64,000 bases of DNA from positions 46,848,966 through 46,912,965 of the forward strand of contig OX393576.1 in the NCBI GenBank assembly GCA_947652605.1, written 5' to 3'. This stretch comes from Elmis aenea. Lineage: Eukaryota > Arthropoda > Insecta > Coleoptera > Elmidae. The notes beneath the pieces were generated by a model. The model saw nothing but the letters and a program-made list of their open reading frames with translations. It searched no databases and was not told the origin of the DNA. The position numbers and the translations under genes are program-made. Positions within the stretch are counted from its first letter, which is position 1. Every line of letters begins with the position of its first letter. This document shows, in pieces, positions 26,401 to 38,400 of the stretch.

Positions 26401-29400
26401 CAGACAAGGACTCACTCGATGAATTAACAGTAGTACTGGAATTAATTTTTGAAATTTTATGGTAATGAAGTAGTAAAGTGTAAATATTACTTAAATCTTG
26501 AACATCGGTTTTGTAATTAAGGGTAGAACTATGAGTTTGAATGTGGCACATTTCTAAAAATAAACGTTTCTTGTAATTTGATTCAAAACAAAGGATTTTT
26601 GGGTGGTCAAAATTAATACGATGGTCATCATTAGTGAAATGTTGGCTGAGGGCCGTAGCATTAGGATTGTTAAAAATGTCCCTTTTGTGTTGATACACTC
26701 TCATACCTAATTGTTGGGAAGTTTGACCAACATATACAGAATCACAAAAAGAGCAAGGAATTAGATAAACTAAGTCTGATTTTTTCAACAAAGGAACACT
26801 GTCTTTCAACCTGCTAAAAAGATTTTGAATGGTTAAAGGGTTACGTTTAGCAATAAATAGTTGTTTGTAGTCTTTAAAAATATGTATGATTTTTGGGGTA
26901 AGGCACTCTATATTCGGAAGGACTCTATAAATGTTTTTTAAAAGGGTAGGATCTGAAACAGTATGGATTCTCATATCAGAGACATTGAAAATAAGTTTTT
27001 TTTAAAAAGGTGAAGGATAAGAGTTGTATAAAAGCAAATTGTAAAGTTTAACAAGATTCCTTTGCAACAGTGAGGGATGTGAAATTTTTTTAATACGGTT
27101 TTTTAGACCAAGGATGACATTGGTTTTGATTCTGAGGGGATGATTAGATAAATAGTTGATGTATCTCCCAGACGCAGTAGGTTTTTGGTACCAGTCGAGG
27201 ATAATGAGGTTGTTAGGACCTCTGATAAGTAACGTGTCCAAAAAAGGAACACTGTTATTAGTTTCTTCTTCAATAGTGAACTGTATGTTCACATTATAAC
27301 TGTTAAAGGTATCCAAAACCGTTTTAATTAAATTAGCAGGGACAGAACATATGATATCATCAACATATTTTTTAATGAAAGGGAAAGTAAATGGAAGTAA
27401 GGGAATAACGGAATCAAGTAAAGCTGTTGGCAGTCTGCCTGTCATAGAATAAAATTTTTTTGACTTTGTTCCTGTTGTTCGTTCAATCAAGTTTTGTTAT
27501 ATACATACATCTTTTGATGCTTTTAATCTGTTTTTAAATTGTTAATCTTAATGTAATATTGTTTTGTGACTTGGTTTACTCCACCATCTATGAATGGCTT
27601 ATGTATTGTTATGGTACAATCATCATTTTTTCCACCTCATGGTATAACCTATATAAACTGTAAGTTTCACTTGCCTTCAGCTATTAGTTTTTTATAACAA
27701 TTTTTATGTATTGTAGTATCCACTGAAGAAGGACTTAATTAAGTCCGAAATATATGGAATAGTTTGAATTAGTACTCTATTACACCTAACCTAATACCCA
27801 ATATTTTTCGCTTAAATTTCAACAAGTAAGGTTGTTACTTCCCATCAAACACACCTTTAATTAGTTTAATTAAATTTTAATGCTCTTAAGTTGTAAAGTA
27901 AGAACGTAAGATTTTCTCCATTTTTAAGGCATAACTTACTTCTTCAGTTTCAAGTTTCAAATGTTTTGTTAAACTGTTTTATAAATTTCACTTATACTTA
28001 CCACAAACAATTTAACTAAACTGAAAATTGTGTCACAATGAAGAAATTTACGAGTTTAGTAAAATCATATAATCCAATTAATCATAGATGTGCAAGTCAA
28101 TAATCGGCCAATTAATCGGTAATAAGGTAAGGCTGATTAATTGATAATTGGTCAATTTACTTGGTGGTCCATCGTTACATTCAATAATACTTACAAAGAA
28201 AACTTGAGGTCGAAAAAAGACGAGAAAGTCTATTACTGTTTTGTGTGTTTTAAAAAACAATAAGTAGATTCAAAACTATAATGTTAGGCATAACACAAAA
28301 CACAAAAATTGTTTGTCATTCGGTTCTTTACACAAACATCAATGTATAAGTTCAATTCTGTTAATAAGAAACGAAAACAACTTTTGACTTATTTTTTTTA
28401 AACATATCACTCCTATGCATTTTAAACTCAACAATATTTAATGAAAATTTTCGTCGTATATGAGACGGTCCTACAAATAATTTTATTGGATATTATTATT
28501 AGCCGTTTATTTTTATCGTATATAGAGTGCTAAAAACAAATTGTAATTATCTCCGAGTTTTATAGCCAATTCAATTGTTTATACTTATTAAATAGAAACT
28601 TTACTTAAACTGATACCAATGTTCAACACAAAAGGAACAATCCTTGATAGTAAGTAGCTCCACTATCTATAAATTATATTGTGCGCTCGTCGTCTCTCTC
28701 TAAACGGATGCCCAAAATCTTGGGAATCATTAAAAAGTAAATTACATTCTTTTGTACTATGTGAGTGCGTCAAGTTCCATTATAAATCCTTTAAAAAGCT
28801 TGCAAGAGGGCAAATGTCCGTAGTTTGTAAATATAGCTGCGAAGTTCACCTCTCGGCTTAGCGTGCGAAGCAGCATCAGCGTATGATTAATGGCTACCCT
28901 AATCCAGACTCTGCCTTGTACCAAATAGCTCTTCGAAGGTAAACGTAAAGAATTAGAAATCAAGTAAGGTTGCTATAAGCGAAAATATAAAGTTATCAAA
29001 ATATTGGAAATATACTTCATACTATTGTATTTTTCTGATTAGTTTTGCACACGTATCTCAGCTTAACAAAAAGTCAAATTACCCCGCAAATATTCTCAAA
29101 ATTATGATTTTGATACAATATTTTAGTACGTTGTGTTCCATTATATTTATTCACTGTTGGCATTTTGTCAATTATAACAGCACTAATTGATTAAATGGTC
29201 TAAAATGTATACTATTTTAAGCGTAGGTACAATCATTAACCCTATCTGTTCGAAAAACGAAAGAAAAATACAAAAAAAATATTTTTATTCAAAATAATAA
29301 TAAAAAATGATACAACTCAATACTATAATAAATAAATTATTCTTGCAATAACGGTTTAAAATTAATTTTTCAATTATTTTTAAGACTTTAATAAAATTGA

Positions 29401-32400
29401 AAAATAACACAATTTACAATTTTTACTTTCTAACAATGAAAACCTATATATTAAAAATATAAAAGTCTAGAATTTAAAAAAAATATATAACAGAAACAAA
29501 TGCCATCTATCGATTTGTCTCTTAACAAGACAAAATGCACAATTTCGTAAAATATGTCCACAGAAAAATTATTATTATTATTATTCTAATCATCCGTAAG
29601 CCTATTCAACCAGCGGTGTTGAGGCTCCTTTCCATTCTCTCCTGTCCGTCACTTTCTTTCTGGCTTGATTCCATGTCAGGCCTTTCTTCCTTAGTATGTT
29701 CGCTATTTCACGTTTTCCTGGCTCGTCTGCGTCTTTTTCTTTTTTCTAGTTCCATCTCCCATATCACTTTCACTGTTTTTTCATTTTTTATTCGTATTAA
29801 ATGCTCGAAACACCTCAGTTGTTGGGTTTTAATTTTTTCCATCACACTTTTAGTCTTTGTTTATTTCTTATTCTTTCACTTCTTATTTTGTCCACTCTTG
29901 ACACATCTTTCTTAGTATTTTCATTTCACACGCGGCTATTCTATTTTTTAATGCGTCTGTTTAGACCCATGATTCGCAGCCATACATAAGCATGGTGCTA
30001 GTACCGTTTTGCAAATTCTGGTTTTAGTAGTGTCCTTTACTTCTTTTTTTTACTGAAAAAAGGTTTATCCAAAAAGCCATTCAATGGTATTACTTTTCTG
30101 ATTCTGTTAGTTTTTTATTTTTTAATTTTGCCAGTTTCCTCCAGCATTGACCCTAAATATTTCAACCGTTTTTTACTTGTAAGCATACACATCCTGTACT
30201 ACTATTTCAAAATTTTCTGTATCATTTGCTATCATCATAATTTGTTGTTTTTTTTTACATTTTGTAAGCTATATTTAAAAAAATTATCTGCCCATTTTTC
30301 AATTATGTTTTGTAATTTATTCTTTCTCTTTGCAAACAATATTAGATCATCTACATACATGAGTTCATACATTCCAATTGGTACTAATTTTCTATAATTT
30401 AGGTGTACCTACTTCCTTTGTTTTCTTGAGATGCCATCCATTATCATTATGAACAGTACTGGACTCAGAGTGCTTCCTGGTCTAACTTTCTTTGTTTTAA
30501 AAAAAATCCCATTGTTGTGTGGCCTCCTATATTTACCATATTTTCGGTTTTATGGTAAATACTTTGCACTACCTTGATCATCTTGTCACTTATTCCTCAT
30601 TCTCTTATCGTCTTTCATAGTTTTTCTCTTTGTATACTATCAAACGCTTTCTCCAAGTCTATTGCAGATACCAAAAGCTTGTTAGTAGTTTGTAATTTTT
30701 GATTATTTGTCTCATCACAAAGACCCAGTCTTAATTAAAGAAAATAAAAATTTAATTTTTCGGGTTTTATGTTTACTTTCGTAACGTTTAAAAAGAAAGT
30801 GAAATTGTATGCTCTAAAATTGTAAAGAAGTTAAATTCATTTTTATGTTATTGAGTGCAATTTTTTTTGTAATTTAATAACGCATAACGCTTGTTAAAGT
30901 TATTTCTATAACTAAACGGCGTAATCAAGGTGGTAATCATATCTGAGGCATCCTATATAAGCTAAACCGCAAATAGGTTATTATTTTTTAAAATTATAAC
31001 GTCTCTTATTATCTATACAAAAATAACATGTTAGTATTAAACGGCCCAACGGTCTTTTTAAAATAATTAACAGTCGTTTAGAAACATTACTTTCAAAAGC
31101 TACAAAACACCAGTGTTCTTAAATGAACGTAAATAATGGCAATCTCATCAAAGAAAATGCGTGATTTATACATCTTCGAAGCTTTTTAGCAACGCTCGCG
31201 TGTTTCGTCTGCACAGCCATGCATTACGAGAAAATATCTCGTTTTCAAAGTTGTCTATGACCATACAAAGCTACGATTCGCATGAAAGCTGTCTGATGTG
31301 CTTCGCCTGGAGCTTACTTACTTATTGCTAGTCTTCTGTGTGAGTGGAGCTTTGAGCTTTTTGCGATGGAGCTTTCGCCACAGCGCAGCTGATAAAAAGC
31401 TTATTGAATCACATCACGGAATCTCTCTGTGGCAAATAAGCGACGGGAATGGAGAGACTGATTACTTCTGCGGATTCGAGAAAGACAACACAAAGGAAAT
31501 AAAGATGTACGGGTGCGACAAGGAGCAAAGCAGAGAGGCGGAACTCGAATAACAAGACTAGCACGAAATTCACATTTTCTGTTATTTTAGCTTGTTTCTT
31601 GTTTTACCTAATAAAACGGATTAGAAAATCTTAACTTATTATTTCAGTACACCTCATTACCTTATAAAGTTTTGGGGATGATTCTGATTAGGCATGGTTA
31701 AATAAATATTAAGGTAGTTATTGGAATTGTTTTACACTTGAACTTCATGAAAGGTGACTATAAAAATAATATATCTTAAGCTCCATTTGTAAACTTACTA
31801 AACATAGTCTACCAATACTTTAAAAATGAAAAATGTCATACTATTATAATGTATAACAAGGATTCTTCGTTAAATTTATTTTATTTAAACAGTAGAGCTA
31901 TTTTAATACCCTTTTAATACTAAATTTATTATTTGATAATTTTTGATTATTTGATTATTTGAGTGTATTAGTTATTATTAAATAAAAATCACTTATCCTA
32001 TCTCGAAGGATCTTTTGTCAAATATTTCATGCTTAGGACTCTCGTCTCTACATCACGTGTACTTATTTATTAAAATTAATAATTTATTTTTGTTTAAGCG
32101 TAATTATAATGGACGTATTAAATTAAATAAACACCCTTCGAGTTAATTTCATGTAGAACTGATTTCGTTTTCAAGTTACTATAAACTGTGAAATTGTTAA
32201 GACCAATGTTTTTCAGCCTTTTAAACGCGCCTCCCTTTTCCATATAAGTTTTTATTGCGTCCCCTTCCAATATTTTTAAGCAGTAGAACTAAAAAAACAA
32301 GAAAAAAGGTCCTAGAATTGTTTTGAAACCCGTCTCCTGTTTTACACTGTTGACAAAAAAAAATAGTTCCTCCAATTGTTTTAAAAAATCCGTCCCGTTT

Positions 32401-35400
32401 TACACCGAAGACGTGCTGTTTCAATAAATAGTTTTCCCTTTCAATTCTTCGCGCCCCCATTAGGGGTTGCGCTCCATAGATTGTGCATCACTGGTTTACA
32501 AACATTAATTGTGTTTTGATTTTTCTCCAAATCGAAATTAAACTGCTTAAAATAATTAAGTTATTTGACAGTGACATTGATATTTCCAACGAAAATGTCA
32601 AATGTCAAAATGCTTACTATTGAAAAAAAGTTCAAAAAATATTGTAAACGAGGGAAACGTGTATTTTTCTTTTACGATTGATAATATCCACAAGTAGCGA
32701 GAAAAATTTTCATTAGTCCCTCTACTCTAGTAACTAGAGTCTAGTTGCATAAATAATATTTTTTTAAATAACTATTTAAAATCAGGAATGAAATTCCCAT
32801 TGATTTTTGAAACAGTCCCTGATTCGGTGCTACCAAAAATTTTGAGAAATAAATCGGTTGAAGTTTGGTTTCCACTAATTTTCTTTTAACCAATTTTCGG
32901 GTTTAATTTGATTCTCTACTGTAAGGGTCCCCAAACGTTTTAAGAGGAGGGCCACATGGGGGTATGAAAAGTGCTAAGTGGGCCGAATAAAAAAAAAATG
33001 TTTGCACGATATAGTATAAGTATAACCAGAATAATAACGCAAGTTCAAGTAAACAAATAGATTTTTCTTAACAATAAAGTAAACTGAATACCTATGTATA
33101 TATCATAAATAAAAATTTTCTTTACTAAACTGAACAAATTAGGATCAATAACAATCAATATTCATCGTCAAATATTAAAATAGTGCAAATGAGAACTATG
33201 CACATGTTTCGTTGATGCCTAAATTACTCTATCGATATTTGGTGTCAAATTTAAAACATTAATTTTTTTAAATGTATGCAAATATTTCATCATCATTTAA
33301 TTTGTTTCATTTTTAAGAATGATTGTTTGCAGAGAAGTACAGTCATTTTTCTTACAAAATCTTTGACGTTGCTTTATTTATTGTTTGGCAACAAAAAATA
33401 AAACTTAAATCATCTTTTCACTTTTAAATAATTATTTCTCCGTATTATTGCAAAGCTACCAACTCATCATAAATTATATTTGTAGTTAGGGGACCCTTGC
33501 TCTACTGCATCAATAATTTTTGTCAAATTAATCAGAAAATAACAAAAAATTTCAGATGAACATTTTTAAGGGTATTGGCTAGATTGGTGATGTTTATTAG
33601 ATAAGCTACGAATAGTTTTATGCGCCGGATTAATTCACCACCTTTGCACTTGGAACACATACAATCTAGGGATTGTAAATTTACCGACTTTTTGAATTAC
33701 CGGTAATTCAGTAAAATTTTCAATCAAAACCGGTTTACCGGTAATTTACCGGTAAACCATAATATTATATACATTTATATTATATTTTTTCCTTTTAAGA
33801 TTTTCGCGGTTACTAAGATTTTTAATATAGTTTTCGGAGTTTATCCGCATATCCCTATAGGGATAGCTTGCCGAAACGTCGAGCCAATTTAAATATTACG
33901 CGGATAAACTCCGAAAACCGTATTAAATATATATATATTTATATATATTTATATATATTTACATATTTATTATCGAACTGATTGGGATAGTTGAAGCCTA
34001 ACTATACAATACCTATATCAGTTAACAGCTATCAACGTAATATTTTTTTATGTAATAATAATATAATAGAACATAAAATAAGAATATATAATATATATAA
34101 AATAAAAATATTACAAAAAATATAATCCAGCATTACAAAAAACACATGAAAATATAACTATTCTGAACATAAAATATAAAATGATATAACGTAAAAATAT
34201 TATCAAACTATTAACAATATTTTTTACTTTAAACTTTTCTTAAAAAATAAGCTCGTAGAAAACATAATTTATTTAAACTGTTGTTTCCTAATTGCGACTT
34301 AATTTTTGTAGAAAACAATCCAGCCGCGGAAAAAGCTTTTTCGGATTCAACACTTGTTGGTCAAGTAGTGATTAAACAATCATATGCCATTTGTATATAT
34401 TTTCCCCTATTTTTTCTCCTTGAAAATACGTCAATTCTTTTTGATTATTTGATTTTTATCTTGATTCGAAAAATATTGTAAAATTACCGGAATTACCGGT
34501 AAAAAATTTGCGAATTACCGGTAAAATTTGAAGAGCGTTTTTTGCGATTTACCGGTTTACCGGTATTACAATCCCTAATACAATCCTAATTTTTAGTGAT
34601 ATTCCTATTCCAGTTCTGGTTACTAAAATTTATAAAAATAGGGTCGCGATTTCGGTACTTCTATTTCAAATATGTTTTCGTGATTTGAGGGTTCGTTTCT
34701 GACTCCAGATTATTATTTCGTCTCTGTTAAGAGCGTTGCCTTATTTAATTTATTAACTTGTTTATTACTAAGTTATGCAAGTGCTCTTTGACCAAGTCAA
34801 GGTATCATGAAGCAATTTATTGAATTAAATGTGTCTAATTTAATTCAAAAATTACAACAGACTGGATAATATTACCTCATGCAGTTATGCAGTCATGAAG
34901 ATTAAAGTAAATCGAAAGAAATGATCTCGAATTTGCTAAAGCAGATTATGGTAATTTATATTTTCGTTTCACCAGGTAATTGCGTATTTTCAAGTTTATA
35001 TTAAAACGGTAACACGCTAAAAACAATTTAAGATGATTTATTAGATATATTATCCTTTCTGACGAACAGCCCTTGTCTGGCTGGGATGTAGCGAGAAGTG
35101 AAGTAGTCTTGAGGCCGATGGTAGCACATCATCATTAATGAGCGGGGCGATGCTCGCAGCTGCGGGTTCACAGAGGCTGTATTGCCCCCGGCTCGAGATA
35201 CAACCCCCGAACGTCACCCGCACGACACGTAGGTAGACGCGAATGTATTTTATTTATTATACGAACTTCACATATGTTTCAAGTGACTAACTTATTATAA
35301 TATAATCCGTTATTAACCGGAATGTACAATATTGAAATATTAAGTGATACATGATTTTATCTTGTAGGTACTTTGCAACGTATAAACAGTATTTTTTTTA

Positions 35401-38400
35401 TTGTCGAAAAACTATAAATTGAAATATTAGAGCATACATACTACAATAATTCTGAATCATTGTTTAATAACAAAACATGCTGCATCTGTATTCATTTACC
35501 AAAGGTCACCGCAGCGTAGATTTGTAGTAGAAAGATGCACTTTTCACGGATAATGATTCTAAAATAAAGGTTTGGTATTATTTTAAAATTCATCTTAATC
35601 CAAACGTCCTGTTTCTTGTCGAAAAGTAAAAGGTACATTTTGCATCATTCCTGAAACCAAAATTAAGTGGAAAATCCCCAAAGGTTGACATTGTGGAAAA
35701 CGTTTAGAAAATAATGAAATCAATTTCACAAAGTCCTGTACATCCTATTGTTACACATTCCTCAGTACAAACGAATACAAAATTAACATAAATTTCATTA
35801 GGAATTTAAACTATCATTATTACAAGATGCAACATGTACCTACACGATTTTTGTACCTTATTTACGCCAGTTTGTTGGGTAACTTGATAAAGATCCCGAT
35901 TAAACCTTATTTCTTCTTGGGTATTTATAATTAATCAGGAATTCTTATATCAGACGCAATAAGAAGAAGAAAAATATAATCATAAAATGGGTCTCGGAAG
36001 ATTTGCAATGTGTTGAAAATGAATGGTGCTTCAAACGCTAAAATGTTTGTTTAACATTTTACTCTGCACTCCTAAAATTGCAATTTTTTAAGAGGGCTGC
36101 CTTTTAGCTACTAGCAATTGCATAAACTTTATCAATTAATAAAAGAATCCATTATGTATCACCTTTTCATAGAAACGGAAAAAAAAACTTATTGGATGTT
36201 TACATAACGCCCAACAACTAGAAGATCGACATTCTTCTTATTATTTTTCACTTAAGGATACACGCTTGGAACCTCTTACAAGCCAGCATAAGAACCATTT
36301 CTTTCTCGGATATTTCGCAAGTCTTTTTGCCTTAAGAATGACAACGAGTTATAACTATGCATATTTCTGTAATATACTTTTCTCTTTATTTTCCATTTTA
36401 TCATTGATATAATACATTTGTAGTAGGTACATCATCTTTTTCGTCGTTTCGTATTCTATCGTTTCACGTGCATCTTATAATCCTATAGGATAAATCTTAT
36501 CTTGGCTGCTTGTATTTTACTTGTGTTTTTTTTGTGCTAAAACCCACGGTTTGCCGTCGTTCGTGAGTACCGAGACTGTCATAGTTTTCAATTTTTTTAT
36601 TGTATCCTTTCATAATTCATCTCTTATTGTTCTGTTTATCCGGAGAATATATTGAAGACATTTAAAGAAATATGTCGTAAAACCTTGTATGATGATTAAC
36701 GTTGATTAAATTTAATTATATTTTAGCTAAATAAATTATAAATCGTTTCTCAACAACCGACATTAAATCCAAGAATTTAAAACGAAACAGTATTAGTTAA
36801 TTTTTTCTACTTAATATGATGCATATCTTCAAAATATTATAGTACGAGTCCAAAACAGAAAATATTTAATTTATGTAATTCATAGTTGCTAACTGAATTT
36901 CGAAATTTGTATTCTGAAAAAAATTGTTAGAAGCTTGTAGGCAAAATATATCATTTATATGTCATTACGAATAAAGGACTACGTTTGGGCGTTAGGGATA
37001 TAACCCATTGTGATAAAATTCAACAGTTTGTGAAAATGGCGTGAATATAGTAAATGCAGTGAATGTAGTATGTGAACGCGACATATCGGTGTAGGGTAGA
37101 GCTAAGCTTCCGTAATCCTATCATCCGATAGTGTCATGTCATTCTGTCAGGCCAGTCGAGCGAGGATCAAAGCGTTCACCACACACGCGCAGGTCACAGC
37201 ACAGGTCACATAGTTTACAAGCTTTTGTCCCTTTCTGGGTGTGGTAACACAGGAATTTGTTACAACGTTAGCGGAATATAAAGTCCTTCAGGACTACATC
37301 ACTATTAAACAGGATTGTTCAAGCGTAATTTATATGCAAAGTGTTCTAGATATATTCCGAATGCATGAGGTGACAACTGACCATTAAACATTAAGGATAA
37401 ATCTGTTAAACAGGACGATGCAAAAACGAAAAGTTCAAAATATAACAGAGCCAAAACATACCTGTATACATTTAAGAACCAAATAAGGACCACTTACACT
37501 TAATTCCATTCTCAAATACCGTTTTTAAAACACTGAAAATTATATGAATGTCAAAAAAATATTCACTTTATGTCAGTATGTTTTATATCTTTCTGCAGTC
37601 CTTAACCCATCGTGAATTATTTTTCTATTTTAAATAATTGTTTGTTTGAGAAAACAAAAGTTGGCCATATTTTAAAAATGCCCAATTTTTCGTTTTAGTA
37701 TTACATTTTTATAGAAATTTCTAGGAAGGATTCACAGAGAAGACTACAAATGGACAATACTTACTATGTAAGTGTAAAAAAACAAACACCCAAACATCGT
37801 TCAGCGACTTCGTAAAATCGGAAAATCCCCCATTACGAATAGTTTCTTTTGCTTTAGTTTTTCAGGAGGTCTCTTATAAACACTGTGGAATGTAATGAAG
37901 TCAAGAAAATTTCGAGATAAATTTGAATAGTGTTTGTTTAGACGTGCATCTGCATCTAATATCAGTACCGATTTATGACATGATGTGATAATTTAGAAAA
38001 AGTTTTATTACACTATGATTTTATTTTGCTGTTAACTTAGTTTTTCTAATCAACAAAACAAATAAATATTTATAGTTGTCAAGCTGCAGACAAACATAAT
38101 TTTAAAAGAGATAAGGATATTTGTGATTAGTTAGTTAGTTATTCACAGTCTTTAAATCCAATGCAACTTTAGATCATGAGTTAAAATTGTAATGCTTTTT
38201 AATATTTTATTTTATTCAGTCCTTGCGTTCTCATTTACTATTTCTGGTTATTAAGTATATTTACTGTTTAGGTAAGCATGAATAATGTATTTTGTAAACA
38301 GCTTCGATTTAACTAATATTGCAAGTGTGATTAAATTAATTTTTAAATATTATACTTAATACACTAAAAAATTTAATGTTTTTAGTGGGTGATTATCATT

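Larger units (their letters stand above)
25771..27826 (-). mobile_element. Penelope-like retroelement (PLE) with inverted terminal repeats
   Basis: Two nearly identical ~400-bp arms lie in inverted orientation (about 25771-26170 and 27420-27826), each including AGCATCAAAAGATGTATGTA and the start of the ORF ([10 protein letters not shown]). Between them a - strand ORF carries RT and GIY-YIG domains, the PLE hallmark. PLEs often have partial terminal copies (pLTRs) in direct or inverted arrangement. The RT is 5'-truncated, so the copy is dead. Confidence 0.85.
25456..28185. mobile_element. Possible hAT-like element split by the Penelope-like element
   Basis: TAGGGATGTACCAAATAATT at 25456, with TTACCGATTAATCGGTAATC following, has a degenerate inverted counterpart around 28090-28185 (CCAATTAATCGGTAATAAGG, AATTGGTCAATTTACTTGGT). 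The Penelope-like element lies between. Target duplications are not readable, so the outer element is tentative. Confidence 0.35.
33667..34577. mobile_element. hAT-type element with exact 8-bp target duplication (ATACAATC)
   Basis: The ends are TAGGGATTGTAA and TTACAATCCCTA. ATACAATC flanks at 33659-33666 and 34578-34585. Sub-terminal ACCGGTAA motifs are repeated many times at both ends, as in hAT transposase binding regions. The interior carries a separate inverted repeat at 33821-33927. Confidence 0.88.

Noticed and set aside
28679..28963. Overlapping 60- and 68-codon ORFs on both strands
   Set aside because: No domain, no splice or poly(A) context and no start-site support; most likely chance.
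29535..30397. Several + strand ORFs rich in Phe and Leu
   Set aside because: They are antisense shadows of a degenerate LINE on the - strand.
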